A stretch of 64,000 bases of DNA from Clostridiales bacterium UBA7285. GTDB lineage: Bacteria > Bacillota > Clostridia > Peptostreptococcales > Anaerovoracaceae. Positions 40,367 through 48,619 of the stretch are shown here, one piece after another. The stretch lies in assembly GCA_002472145.1 (NCBI GenBank), contig DKRJ01000012.1, positions 62,001-126,000 of the forward strand, read 5' to 3'. The position numbers and the translations under genes are program-made. The notes under the pieces were generated by a model. The model did no database searches, was not told the origin of the DNA, and worked only from the letters and a program-made list of their open reading frames with translations. The number at the start of each line of letters is the position of its first letter. The stretch's first letter is position 1.

Positions 40367-40807
40367 CTACATCTCGTCGAGCATTCTGACTCTGCGCGCG
40401 TGGCGCTCCACGGTCTTTCCGAGCCACTCGTTGTCGAGCCACGCGTCTACCATGGCGATCGCGTCTTCCGGCGTAGTGGTGCGTCCTCCGAAAGCGAGCA
40501 TGTTTGCATTGTTATGCTGTTTCGCGAGCTCGGCCATCTTCACCGACGTGCAGAGCGCGCATCTGATGCCGTGGACTTTGTTGGCCGCCATCGAGATGCC
40601 GATGCCCGTGCCGCAGCAGACTATCCCGAGGTCGGCTCTGCCAGAAGCGACAGCGTCAGCGCAGGCTTTGCCGTAGATTGGGTAATCGACAGGCTCCTCG
40701 GAGTCCGTCCCGAGATCGACGATCTTGATCTTTCTTTCTCTGAGATGGTCTTTGATTGCTTCTTTAAGCGTATATCCGCCGTGGTCGGCGGCAAGAGCGA
40801 TGATCAT
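40367..40807 (-). CDS. rpiB: Ribose 5-phosphate isomerase B
   Basis: It interconverts ribulose 5-phosphate and ribose 5-phosphate in the pentose phosphate pathway, supplying PRPP for the adjacent upp product. 146 residues, standard RpiB length: ALAADHGGYTLK at the N-terminus, the phosphate loop GIVCCGTGIGISMAANK with the catalytic Cys near residue 65, and the HNNANMLAFGGRTT segment near 98. It lies 17 bp after sua5. Confidence 0.96.
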   Translation of the reverse strand: MIIALAADHGGYTLKEAIKDHLRERKIKIVDLGTDSEEPVDYPIYGKACADAVASGRADLGIVCCGTGIGISMAANKVHGIRCALCTSVKMAELAKQHNNANMLAFGGRTTTPEDAIAMVDAWLDNEWLGKTVERHARRVRMLDEM

Positions 40808-40824
40808 GGTTCTGCCTCCAGTCG

Positions 40825-41895
40825 CTAAACTTTTGTTATATTGTAACCGGCTGACTTCAGCATCCGGTTCATGACCGAAAATCCTACTCCCTCCTCGGGG
40901 AGCGCCGCCGCCAGGATGACGTCCGCCCCGTCGGCGTCCGCCTGCCTGAGTTCGGCAAAAAGATCGTGAGCGGCTTTTATCTCTTCGGATTCTCCGCTTC
41001 CGTGCAGTATGACGGCGACTTTTTTCCCGTCAGCTTCGAGGCGGGATTTTTCGTCGGCTATCGCGCGCTCGACGTTCTCTCTCTTTCCTTCGAAGATCCT
41101 CATCTCTGCCGCCGGAGCGTAATGCTTGTACTTCATTCCCGGAGATTTAGGTCTGAAGTCCCCTGCGCCGGCGTTTCCGTCCGCGTTCTTCGCGTTCGCA
41201 GAACCCTCCGGGAACTCGGATGGGTCGAGGATCACGTCGGGCTTCTGCGTCAGTGTTTTGTCGAGGGCGACGTCCTTTCCGAGAACGTCACGGAACATCT
41301 CGCGGGTGATTATGCCCGGCCTTAGAATGGTCGGGGTATCCGACGTCATGTCTATCACCGTCGACTCGATGCCGACTGTGCAGCTGCCTCCGTCGATGAT
41401 GGCGTCGACTTTGCCGCTCAGGTCGTGGACACAGTGTTCGAAGGTCGTCGTGCTCGGTCTGCCGGAGAGGTTCGCGCTCGGCGCGGCGACGGGGCAGCCC
41501 GCCATCCTGATCAGAGCCCTGGCCGTATAATTGGAAGGAAGTCTGATGCCGACCGTGTCGAGTCCGCCGGTCGTCGTGTCCGGCATGTCGGGCATACGCC
41601 TGACTATCATCGTCATAGGTCCGGGCCAGAAGGAGTCGCTAAGTTTTTTCATGTCCTCCGTGATGACGGGGGTCATTTCGGCGAGGTCTTCCTTATCGGC
41701 TATGTGGACGATCATAGGGTTGTCAGACGGTCTTCCCTTTGCCAGATAGATTTTGCGCACGGCGTCTGAATTTCTCGCATCCGCGCCGAGTCCGTAAACC
41801 GTTTCGGTAGGAAAGGTTACAAGTCCTCCGCGAGCGAGTATTTCAGCGGCTTTCCATATGTCATCCGGCGTATCTCTGAGAAGCAGCGTTTCCAT
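40825..41895 (-). CDS. L-threonylcarbamoyladenylate synthase, Sua5 type
   Basis: It forms threonylcarbamoyl-AMP for the universal t6A37 tRNA modification. The ATG at 41895 gives 356 residues; a TTG eight codons upstream is possible. Residues ~1-205 form the YrdC domain, with the ARGGLVTFPTETVYGLGADA and KGRPSDNPMIVHI motifs. A linker and the C-terminal Sua5 domain (from about 230) follow, with SPGMKYKHYAP, which closes the active site. The gene order prfA-sua5-rpiB-upp is common in Firmicutes. Confidence 0.95.
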   Translation of the reverse strand: METLLLRDTPDDIWKAAEILARGGLVTFPTETVYGLGADARNSDAVRKIYLAKGRPSDNPMIVHIADKEDLAEMTPVITEDMKKLSDSFWPGPMTMIVRRMPDMPDTTTGGLDTVGIRLPSNYTARALIRMAGCPVAAPSANLSGRPSTTTFEHCVHDLSGKVDAIIDGGSCTVGIESTVIDMTSDTPTILRPGIITREMFRDVLGKDVALDKTLTQKPDVILDPSEFPEGSANAKNADGNAGAGDFRPKSPGMKYKHYAPAAEMRIFEGKRENVERAIADEKSRLEADGKKVAVILHGSGESEEIKAAHDLFAELRQADADGADVILAAALPEEGVGFSVMNRMLKSAGYNITKV

Positions 41896-41929
41896 ATAAA
41901 TGTCCCCGCGATCATTCAATGATCACCGA

Positions 41930-42994
41930 TCAAAAATCTTTCATCTTTTCAGCCTGGTCGTTCGTGATCAGGGCGTCGATGATCTCGTCCAGATCTCCGT
42001 CGAGGATGGAGTCGAGGCGGTAGAGGGTGAGTCCTATCCTGTGATCTGTGCAGCGTCCCTGAGGGAAGTTGTACGTCCTGATACGTTCGGATCTGTCGCC
42101 CGTTCCGACCTGGCTCTTGCGTTCAGCCGCAATTTCCTCCTGCTGCTGCTGCAGTTTGAGGTCGTAGAGCCTGGAGCGCAGGACCTTGAAGGCCTTTTCT
42201 TTGTTCTTTATCTGCGATTTTTCGTCCTGGCACGTGACGACGAGCCCGGTCGGGATATGCGTGAGTCTGACGGCCGAGTCAGTCGTGTTTACGCACTGAC
42301 CGCCGTTTCCGGTGGAGCGGTAGACGTCGACGCGGACGTCGTTGGGATTCAGATCCACCTCGACGTCATCGACTTCAGGCAGCACCGCTACTGTCGCGGC
42401 GGACGTATGTATCCTTCCGACCGATTCCGTCTCCGGGACTCTCTGGACGCGGTGTACTCCGCTCTCGAATTTCAGTCTGGAGTAGGCGCCCTTTCCCTTT
42501 ACCATCATGACGGCTTCCTTGATGCCGCCCATGCCTGTCTCGTTAGCGTCGATTATCTCAGTCTTCCAGCGATGGCGTTCCGCGTATCTCGTGTACATCC
42601 TGAGCAGGTCGGCCCCGAAGAGGGCTGCCTCCTCGCCGCCCGTGCCGGCGCGGACCTCGAGGATGACGTTCTTATCGTCGTTCGGGTCTTTAGGCAGGAG
42701 CAGTACCTTCAGTTCGCCCGAGATCTTATCGATCTTTTCCTGTGCCTCGTCGATCTCGAGTTTCGCCAGATCGCGCAGTTCCTCGTCGCTTTCCTCGGCG
42801 ACTATGGTCTTGGCGTCGTCCAGCTGGGCTTTGGCTTTTTTATACTCTTCGTATTTTTTTACGATCGGCTCCATGTCGCCCATTTCCCGCATGTATTTCT
42901 GCCACGTCGGCTGGTCCGAGATGACAGCGGGGTCGGCGACCTTTTTCGAGAGATCGCTGTATTTTTCGGTTATGAAGTCAAGTTTATCAAACAT
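41930..42994 (-). CDS. prfA: Peptide chain release factor 1
   Basis: It terminates translation at UAA and UAG. 354 residues. The GGQ motif lies in STGNGGQCVNTTDS near residue 230. The anticodon-mimic loop of RF1 (PxT type) lies in the HRVQRVPETESVGRIHTS region. The PrmC methylase that modifies GGQ is often encoded next to prfA but is not seen here. It is the first gene of its operon. Confidence 0.97.
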   Translation of the reverse strand: MFDKLDFITEKYSDLSKKVADPAVISDQPTWQKYMREMGDMEPIVKKYEEYKKAKAQLDDAKTIVAEESDEELRDLAKLEIDEAQEKIDKISGELKVLLLPKDPNDDKNVILEVRAGTGGEEAALFGADLLRMYTRYAERHRWKTEIIDANETGMGGIKEAVMMVKGKGAYSRLKFESGVHRVQRVPETESVGRIHTSAATVAVLPEVDDVEVDLNPNDVRVDVYRSTGNGGQCVNTTDSAVRLTHIPTGLVVTCQDEKSQIKNKEKAFKVLRSRLYDLKLQQQQEEIAAERKSQVGTGDRSERIRTYNFPQGRCTDHRIGLTLYRLDSILDGDLDEIIDALITNDQAEKMKDF

Positions 42995-43065
42995 ATGAAA
43001 CTCCGTAAAAGTGTCCTGAAGTGTTATCAGAGGGATTTACCGTAATAACAAACAATATCCGTGCT

Positions 43066-43094
43066 ATTTTATCATACGGGCGTTCCTTTGTCAC
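43066..43094 (-). promoter_or_regulatory. Promoter of the prfA operon
   Basis: GTGACA (complement of 43089-43094) and TAAAAT (complement of 43066-43071) with a 17-bp spacer, 72 bases upstream of the prfA start. The rest of the 183-bp gap after tilS holds nothing recognisable. Confidence 0.6.
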
Positions 43095-43177
43095 CCGCCC
43101 GCCGGGCCGCTTCCACGCATTCGTCTGCGCCGCCGACCGGCCAAAGCAGGGAAAATTGCCCGCGTCCGCATGCCCCG

Positions 43178-44656
43178 CTATCCCGCGTCGGTTTCAATAT
43201 TAGCGGCAAGCACGCTTCCGACTTCGGAGGTGATCTTGAATATCGTGAAAACCGAGCCGTAGACGCGCCTTACGCCCGTCGTCGCCCGCAGGACTTTCTC
43301 CGGGAAAACGACCGCGATGACGGAACTGCCGACCGCGATCACCGGGATGTCCTCACGCATATCCTTTGGCACCTTCAGGTCTACGAAGATATTCTGTATC
43401 TTCTTCGTTCCGGCGGCTGTTTTTACGGTGTCGCCCGGCTCCCTGGACCTGACCTTGATCCTTTCACGGACGTCATCCCCGAATTCCCTTTTCAGCGCGT
43501 CGAAGTCGAACAAAACACATCTCGTGCGCGATTCGGCGAGCGTCGCCTCGAGCGCTCCCGGATCGTCCGCGGAGACCACTCTTGTTTTGATAGAGAAGCC
43601 TGATGCTTCGGGATCGTGCTTTCTTCCGACTGCCACGTCGCCGTAGACGTTCCTGACGAAATATCCGTGAGGAAATTCCGCCTCCGCCGACGGTGAGCCC
43701 GACGATATTATCTCCAGAGCTTTCCTGAAATGCGGGAATGCCATATCCTCCGTGAGCCCGAGCTTCTTAAGCGCTATTGAAAGAACGCGCCTTGCCACGG
43801 CGGGATGGAGTTCCCTCAGCATATCCCCGTCCAGGACTATCCTGTCGTTATCCGCTCCGGCGTCCGTTTTAAGGGCTTTTTCGTACGCGCCGTATGCCGC
43901 CGCGCCGAGATATTCCTTGTCCTCGCCCGCCGAGATCGCGAGCCTGGTAAGCGCGTCGCGTATCGAAGAGTTATACTGTGTCTCGAGCTCCGGAAGGAGT
44001 TGGAGCCTTATCTTATTCCTTATGAACGATGGCTCGAAATTCGTATCGTCCACGCGGGGCTCCAGCCTGCGGAGCCTGCAGTATTCGTTTATCTGAGCCT
44101 TCGAGATGTCGAGGAGCGGCCTGATGACACAGCGTCCCTCCTCGTCATTCCTTACGTAGTCTATCCCGGAGAGGCCGTCTACGCCCGTGCCGCGTATCAT
44201 GCGCATCAAAACAGTCTCTACGCGATCGTCCCTGTGCTGCGCCAGAGCGATCTTTGCCCTCCGGCCCGGGACGGCGCGCTCCGCTTCCGCGGCCGTTTCG
44301 GCAAATGCCCTGTAGCGTATGATCCTTCCGGCTTCCTCGATCCCGACGCCCATGTCGGAAGCGAGCTTCCTGCAGTCCTCGCGGACGCACGCACACTCGA
44401 GCCCGCGCTCTGCGCAGAATTCGACGCAGAACTTCTGGTCCTCATCCGCCGCGTTCCCGCGCAGCATATGGTTGATGTGCACTGGAAAGATAGAGAATCT
44501 GACCTTTCTCGCGTAGTCGCACAGGATGTCGAGAAGGCATGTGGAATCAGGGCCGCCGGAAAATCCGACGACGACGGCGTCGCCCTCCTCGATCATGTTA
44601 TATTCTTTTATCGCCGCGCGTGCCGCGTCGATGACTTCCTTAAGTTCACCGTTCAT
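43178..44656 (-). CDS. tilS: tRNA(Ile)-lysidine synthase
   Basis: It converts cytidine 34 of tRNA-Ile(CAU) to lysidine so that it reads AUA; essential. 492 residues: PP-loop SGGPDS near 32-37, the conserved HINHMLRG segment near 59-66, RMIRGTGVDGLSGI near 150, and C-terminal RNA-binding domains ending in the VRRVYGSVFTIF region. The start overlaps the tatD stop by 4 bp (ATGA), so it is translationally coupled. The usual downstream partner hpt is absent. Confidence 0.96.
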   Translation of the reverse strand: MNGELKEVIDAARAAIKEYNMIEEGDAVVVGFSGGPDSTCLLDILCDYARKVRFSIFPVHINHMLRGNAADEDQKFCVEFCAERGLECACVREDCRKLASDMGVGIEEAGRIIRYRAFAETAAEAERAVPGRRAKIALAQHRDDRVETVLMRMIRGTGVDGLSGIDYVRNDEEGRCVIRPLLDISKAQINEYCRLRRLEPRVDDTNFEPSFIRNKIRLQLLPELETQYNSSIRDALTRLAISAGEDKEYLGAAAYGAYEKALKTDAGADNDRIVLDGDMLRELHPAVARRVLSIALKKLGLTEDMAFPHFRKALEIISSGSPSAEAEFPHGYFVRNVYGDVAVGRKHDPEASGFSIKTRVVSADDPGALEATLAESRTRCVLFDFDALKREFGDDVRERIKVRSREPGDTVKTAAGTKKIQNIFVDLKVPKDMREDIPVIAVGSSVIAVVFPEKVLRATTGVRRVYGSVFTIFKITSEVGSVLAANIETDAG

Positions 44657-45492
44657 TTCCGTTTCGCTCCGAAAAATCTCAAAGCGTTCTCACAAGTGGC
44701 GCGCGCTGTCTCCTCGAAGGTCGATCCTTTGATCTCCGCCAGTTTTCGCACCGTATATTCTACATACCACGATCTGTTAGGCCTGCCGCGCATCGGTTCG
44801 GGAGCCAGATACGGAGCGTCCGTCTCGACGAGCAGAAACTCGATCGGTATCGCCTCCGCGACCGCGAGGGTCTTTTTGTTGTTCTTATACGTCAGAGGCC
44901 CGCATATGCCGATAGTCGCTCCGAGTCTCACGTATTCCTCAGCCATCTCGGCGCTTCCGGAATAGCAGTGTATGTCGACGCGCGCATCGGGTGCCGTTCT
45001 GCCTCCCGGAGCCGGTCTGGCGGGGAACAAAGCCTTTCTCTCGTCGGAAAAAGCGCCTTCTTCCTTCAGGATCTCCATAGTCTCGGCTGCCGCCTCGCGT
45101 GAGTGGATCACGATCGGGAGGGCGAGTTCCCGGGCGAGCCTGATCTGCCTGCGGAACCAGTAAGTCTGGTCCTCGCGCGGCGAGAACATATAGTGGTAGT
45201 CCAGTCCTATCTCGCCTATGGCGGAAGCCCCGTAATTAAGCGCGAGATACTTGACAGCGTCAAGTATCTCGTCGGTCATCGAATATGTGTCGTGCGGGTG
45301 CACGCCGACTGCGGCGAAGCACCAGTCGTATTTCTGAGAATCGAGCGCCGCCTGAACGGATGACGGGAGGTCAAAGCCTATGTCCGCAACGTACGAGACG
45401 AGAGGATGGGCCTCTATCTCTGCGGCGAGAGCCTCGCGCTCAGCCGCGTCGAACGTGTCGTTATTCAGGTGCGCGTGTGAGTCAAACAGCAT
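44653..45492 (-). CDS. TatD-family metal-dependent hydrolase (putative DNase)
   Basis: 279 residues in a TIM-barrel amidohydrolase fold. Motifs in order: FDSHAHLN at the N-terminus (metal His pair), GEIGLDYH near 93-100, PIVIHSREA near 129-137, DIHCYSGS near 175 and LVETDAPYLAPEP near 223-235. TatD proteins show 3'-5' exonuclease and other hydrolase activities. The position between metG and tilS is a conserved Firmicutes arrangement. A segment near 155-170 (FPARPAPGGRTAPDA) looks like a small insertion relative to typical members. Confidence 0.94.
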   Translation of the reverse strand: MLFDSHAHLNNDTFDAAEREALAAEIEAHPLVSYVADIGFDLPSSVQAALDSQKYDWCFAAVGVHPHDTYSMTDEILDAVKYLALNYGASAIGEIGLDYHYMFSPREDQTYWFRRQIRLARELALPIVIHSREAAAETMEILKEEGAFSDERKALFPARPAPGGRTAPDARVDIHCYSGSAEMAEEYVRLGATIGICGPLTYKNNKKTLAVAEAIPIEFLLVETDAPYLAPEPMRGRPNRSWYVEYTVRKLAEIKGSTFEETARATCENALRFFGAKRK

Positions 45493-45552
45493 ATGCGTAA
45501 TTTCTCCGGTGGCGAGTATGACGCTCAGTTCATGACACTCAACTCATGACAG

Positions 45553-47580
45553 TCAGCTTATCGCGTTTCCGTCCTCGGCGAGCGTCTCCACTGTTTCGAG
45601 CCTTTCTCCGTTCTCGGCGTACAGGATCATGCCCTTCGATTCCACGCCGCGTATCTTCCGCGGTTTCAGGTTCGCGAGGACGACGACTTTTTTACCGACC
45701 ATCTCTTCTGGCTTGAAATACTGGGCGACGCCTGAGACGATCTGTCTCGTTTCGTCACCTATCTTCACCTTGAAGACCAGAAGCCTGTCGGCGTCCGGAT
45801 GTTTGGAAGCCTCGAGTATCGTCCCCACGCGGAGGTCTATCTTATCGAAATCATCTATCGTGATCTCAGGCTTGGCGCCGTCCGATGAGCCTTCCGCGCC
45901 GCGTCCGCTCCTTCCGGCCCCGCCCGTGGCGGATCCGGCCTTTTCCTTTTTATCTTCCTTATCGCTTCCGGGCTCTTTCCCGGCTTTTTCCTTCGCCGCG
46001 GCCATGTTTTGTTCCTCGATCGCCTTCAACTCGGCGAGCTCCTTTTCGATGTCGATGCGAGGGAAGAGCGCCGGGCCCTGAGTGACCCTGAGACCCGCGG
46101 TCTTGTCGAAGACGTACGCGTCCTCCCATACGATGCCGCCGGTCCAGCCGAGCCTCTCCATGATCTTCTCCGTCGTCGTGTGCATGTAAGGATAGATCAG
46201 GATGGCCACGATCCTGAGCGTTTCCGCGAGATCATGCATGACGGTGTCGAGCTCGTCCTTCTTCGACGGGTCCTTCGCCAGGATCCACGGCGTCTTTTCG
46301 TCGATATATTTGTTTGCGCGTCCGACGAGAGCCCAGATCTCCTCCAGAGCTTTATTGAACGCGAATTTATCCATCTGAGCGGCCACCTTGTCGGCGCATG
46401 AAACTGCCATGTCGATGAGTTCCCTGTCGGTCGCGTCCTCTGTCTTCGCTTCCGGGATCACTCCGCCGCAGTACTTTTCGATCATCGAGATCGTGCGGGA
46501 CACGAGGTTCCCGAGGTCGTTAGCCAGATCGAAGTTGATGCGCTTAAGCATTACCTCGTTCGTAAAGGCGCCGTCCTGCCCGAACGTGTACTCGCGGAGC
46601 AGGAAGTATTTAAGCGCGTCGATCCCGTAGCGGTCTATCAGCATGACAGGGTCGACGACGTTGCCCTTCGATTTGCTCATTTTGCCGCCGTCGATCAAAA
46701 GCCACCCATGGCCTATGACGTGCTTCGGGAGAGGCTCCTCGATCGACATGAGCATGGCAGGCCAGATGATGCTGTGGAACCTGACGATCTCCTTGCCTAC
46801 GAGATGAACGTCGGCAGGCCAGTATTTGTTATACAGTTCCGGATCGTCCGGGTAGCCGAGAGCGGTGATATAGTTCGTCAGGGCGTCGAGCCAGACGTAG
46901 ATCACGTGCTTTTCGTCGATCGGCACCGGTATGCCCCAGTTGAAACTCGTCCTCGATATGCAGAGATCGTCGAGCCCCTGCCTGATGAATGACGCCATCT
47001 CGTTGCGGCGCGTCTCAGGCTGGAGGAAATCGGTGTTTTCGATCAGGTCGAGCACTCTGTCCTGGTACTTGGAGAGGCGGAAGAAATACGCCTCCTCGCT
47101 CGCTTTTTCGACAGGCCTGCCGCAGTCAGGGCAGCAGCCGTTCACGAGCTGCGTCTGGGTCCAGAACGATTCGCACGGTGTGCAGTACCAGCCCTCGTAT
47201 CTGGATTTATAGATGTCGCCCTTCTCGTACATCTTCATGAATATCTGCTGTACGCGCTTCACATGGCGCGGTTCCGTCGTCCTGATGAAATCGTCGTACG
47301 AGATCTCCATCGCCGACCAGAGTTTTTTGATGCCACCGACGACCTCGTCGACGTACTGCTGAGGGGTGACGCCCTTTTCGTCGGCGAGCTTCTGGATCTT
47401 CTGGCCGTGCTCGTCCGTGCCCGTGAGGAAATATACGTCGTAGCCCTGCAGCCTCTTGAACCTCGCGACCGCGTCAGCCATTACCGTGCAGTACGTGTGG
47501 CCGATGTGGAGATTCGAACTAGGGTAGTATATAGGCGTGGTGATGTAAAATTTGCCTTTTGATCTTGCGGTGTCTGTCAC
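45553..47580 (-). CDS. metG: Methionyl-tRNA synthetase with a C-terminal tRNA-binding domain
   Basis: It charges initiator and elongator tRNA-Met. A GTG at 47580 with GGAG eight bases upstream gives 675 residues. HIGH motif in SNLHIGHTYC near residue 20, zinc knuckle CTPCES...CCPDCG near 127-147, KMSKS in GGKMSKSKGNVV near 300. After the anticodon-binding domain comes an unusual low-complexity linker (KEKAGKEPGSDKEDKKEKAG-like) and a Trbp111-like OB domain from about residue 575 (DLRVGTILEASKHPDADRL). No T-box element fits in the short upstream gap. Confidence 0.96.
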   Translation of the reverse strand: MTDTARSKGKFYITTPIYYPSSNLHIGHTYCTVMADAVARFKRLQGYDVYFLTGTDEHGQKIQKLADEKGVTPQQYVDEVVGGIKKLWSAMEISYDDFIRTTEPRHVKRVQQIFMKMYEKGDIYKSRYEGWYCTPCESFWTQTQLVNGCCPDCGRPVEKASEEAYFFRLSKYQDRVLDLIENTDFLQPETRRNEMASFIRQGLDDLCISRTSFNWGIPVPIDEKHVIYVWLDALTNYITALGYPDDPELYNKYWPADVHLVGKEIVRFHSIIWPAMLMSIEEPLPKHVIGHGWLLIDGGKMSKSKGNVVDPVMLIDRYGIDALKYFLLREYTFGQDGAFTNEVMLKRINFDLANDLGNLVSRTISMIEKYCGGVIPEAKTEDATDRELIDMAVSCADKVAAQMDKFAFNKALEEIWALVGRANKYIDEKTPWILAKDPSKKDELDTVMHDLAETLRIVAILIYPYMHTTTEKIMERLGWTGGIVWEDAYVFDKTAGLRVTQGPALFPRIDIEKELAELKAIEEQNMAAAKEKAGKEPGSDKEDKKEKAGSATGGAGRSGRGAEGSSDGAKPEITIDDFDKIDLRVGTILEASKHPDADRLLVFKVKIGDETRQIVSGVAQYFKPEEMVGKKVVVLANLKPRKIRGVESKGMILYAENGERLETVETLAEDGNAIS

Positions 47581-47669
47581 TTTTTTTCTCCGATAAAAAG
47601 CGGCGTTCCGGAGGGTCATGAAACCGCGCCGTCGCCGCGATGAATACTCCTGCGTGTCTTCCCGGCCTC

Positions 47670-47897
47670 TCAGCTGTCGAGATCCTCGTCCGCCCATTCG
47701 TTGTTGGACCATTCCTCTTCAGGCCAGTCCTCGTCGACAAAGATCGTCTTCATGATCTTATCGAGCCCGATGACGAGCGTCGTTCCGGCCACGAGGCCCA
47801 CACCGAGTATGGCGAGCGCAGCCTTCAGAGCGGATCTCGTGTCTGCCGGACGTCCCGTGTTCATCTTGTTGTTCTTCATTTTCATATCCTTTGCCAT
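47670..47897 (-). CDS. Small single-pass membrane protein with an acidic, Trp-rich tail
   Basis: 75 residues, family not recognised. A basic N-terminal section (KMKNNKMNTGR) precedes a hydrophobic helix (about residues 24-46, ALKAALAILGVGLVAGTTLV). The tail is very acidic with three Trp (EDWPEEEWSNNEWADED). It has a good ribosome-binding site (AAAGGAG, seven bases upstream) and lies 22 bp after the cytidylate kinase-like gene, so translation is likely. Confidence 0.6.
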   Translation of the reverse strand: MAKDMKMKNNKMNTGRPADTRSALKAALAILGVGLVAGTTLVIGLDKIMKTIFVDEDWPEEEWSNNEWADEDLDS

Positions 47898-47919
47898 ATC
47901 GTGACTCCTTTCGCCGCTC

Positions 47920-48558
47920 CTACTTATCGGCGGTTTCCTCCGGATCTCTGTACGTTCTCGTGTTCAGGTAGTCGATGATCAGGTTAGCCGCCTGGTCGTC
48001 GCTGATGAAGCTGGTGTTTATCATCAGATTGTAGTTCTCGTACGCTCCCCACTTCTGTGAAGTGTGGTAGTTATAGTAGTTTGCTCTCGCCTTGTCGTAG
48101 TCGCGGATCTTCTGTCTCACCTTTTCCGGGTCATCGCCGTACTGGTTCACGCTGCGCTCGATCCTGTCCTCGAGTTCCGCGTAGATGAAGATGTTCGTTA
48201 CTCCCGGCATGTCGCGCAGGACGTAGTCGGCGCAGCGTCCGATTATTACGCCCTCGTCCGTCTGGCCTATCTGGCGGATAACGTCGAACTGCGCCAGGAA
48301 GAGCCTTTCGTTCATCGGCATGGGATCCGCCGTGAAGTTCTCGCCAAACGCCATAGCCGATGAGAAACTGTATGAAATGCTGCTCTTCGCCCTGAGTTCG
48401 GCCGTCTCGATGATCTCGCGCGACAGGCCGCTCTTCTCCACCGCCATGTCGATGATCTCGCGGTCGTAGAACGGAAGTCTCATCTTCTCCGCTACGAGTT
48501 TCCCTATGATCCTTCCGCCGCTTCCGTATTCGCGGCTTATAGTTACGAGTTTTCTCAT
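47920..48558 (-). CDS. Cytidylate kinase-like family protein
   Basis: 212 residues of the AAA_26 / cytidylate kinase-like group common in Clostridia. The N-terminus VTISREYGSGGRIIGK carries a P-loop-like GSGGRxIG, followed by PFYDREIIDMAVEKSG. A LID-like charged segment RSVNQYGDDPEKVRQKIRDYDKARANYYNYHT follows. The true CMP kinase usually has GPAGAGKST, so the substrate here may differ. Function is unassigned. Confidence 0.88.
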   Translation of the reverse strand: MRKLVTISREYGSGGRIIGKLVAEKMRLPFYDREIIDMAVEKSGLSREIIETAELRAKSSISYSFSSAMAFGENFTADPMPMNERLFLAQFDVIRQIGQTDEGVIIGRCADYVLRDMPGVTNIFIYAELEDRIERSVNQYGDDPEKVRQKIRDYDKARANYYNYHTSQKWGAYENYNLMINTSFISDDQAANLIIDYLNTRTYRDPEETADK

Positions 48559-48619
48559 TTGTCTCCCTGCCTTGTCATTTATTGGGTGAAAACCTATTCC
48601 CTATTTTGATTATACCACC

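Noticed and set aside
47581..47712. Extended N-terminus of metG
   Set aside because: The added residues are arginine-rich and unlike MetRS, and the GTG at 47580 has the ribosome-binding site.
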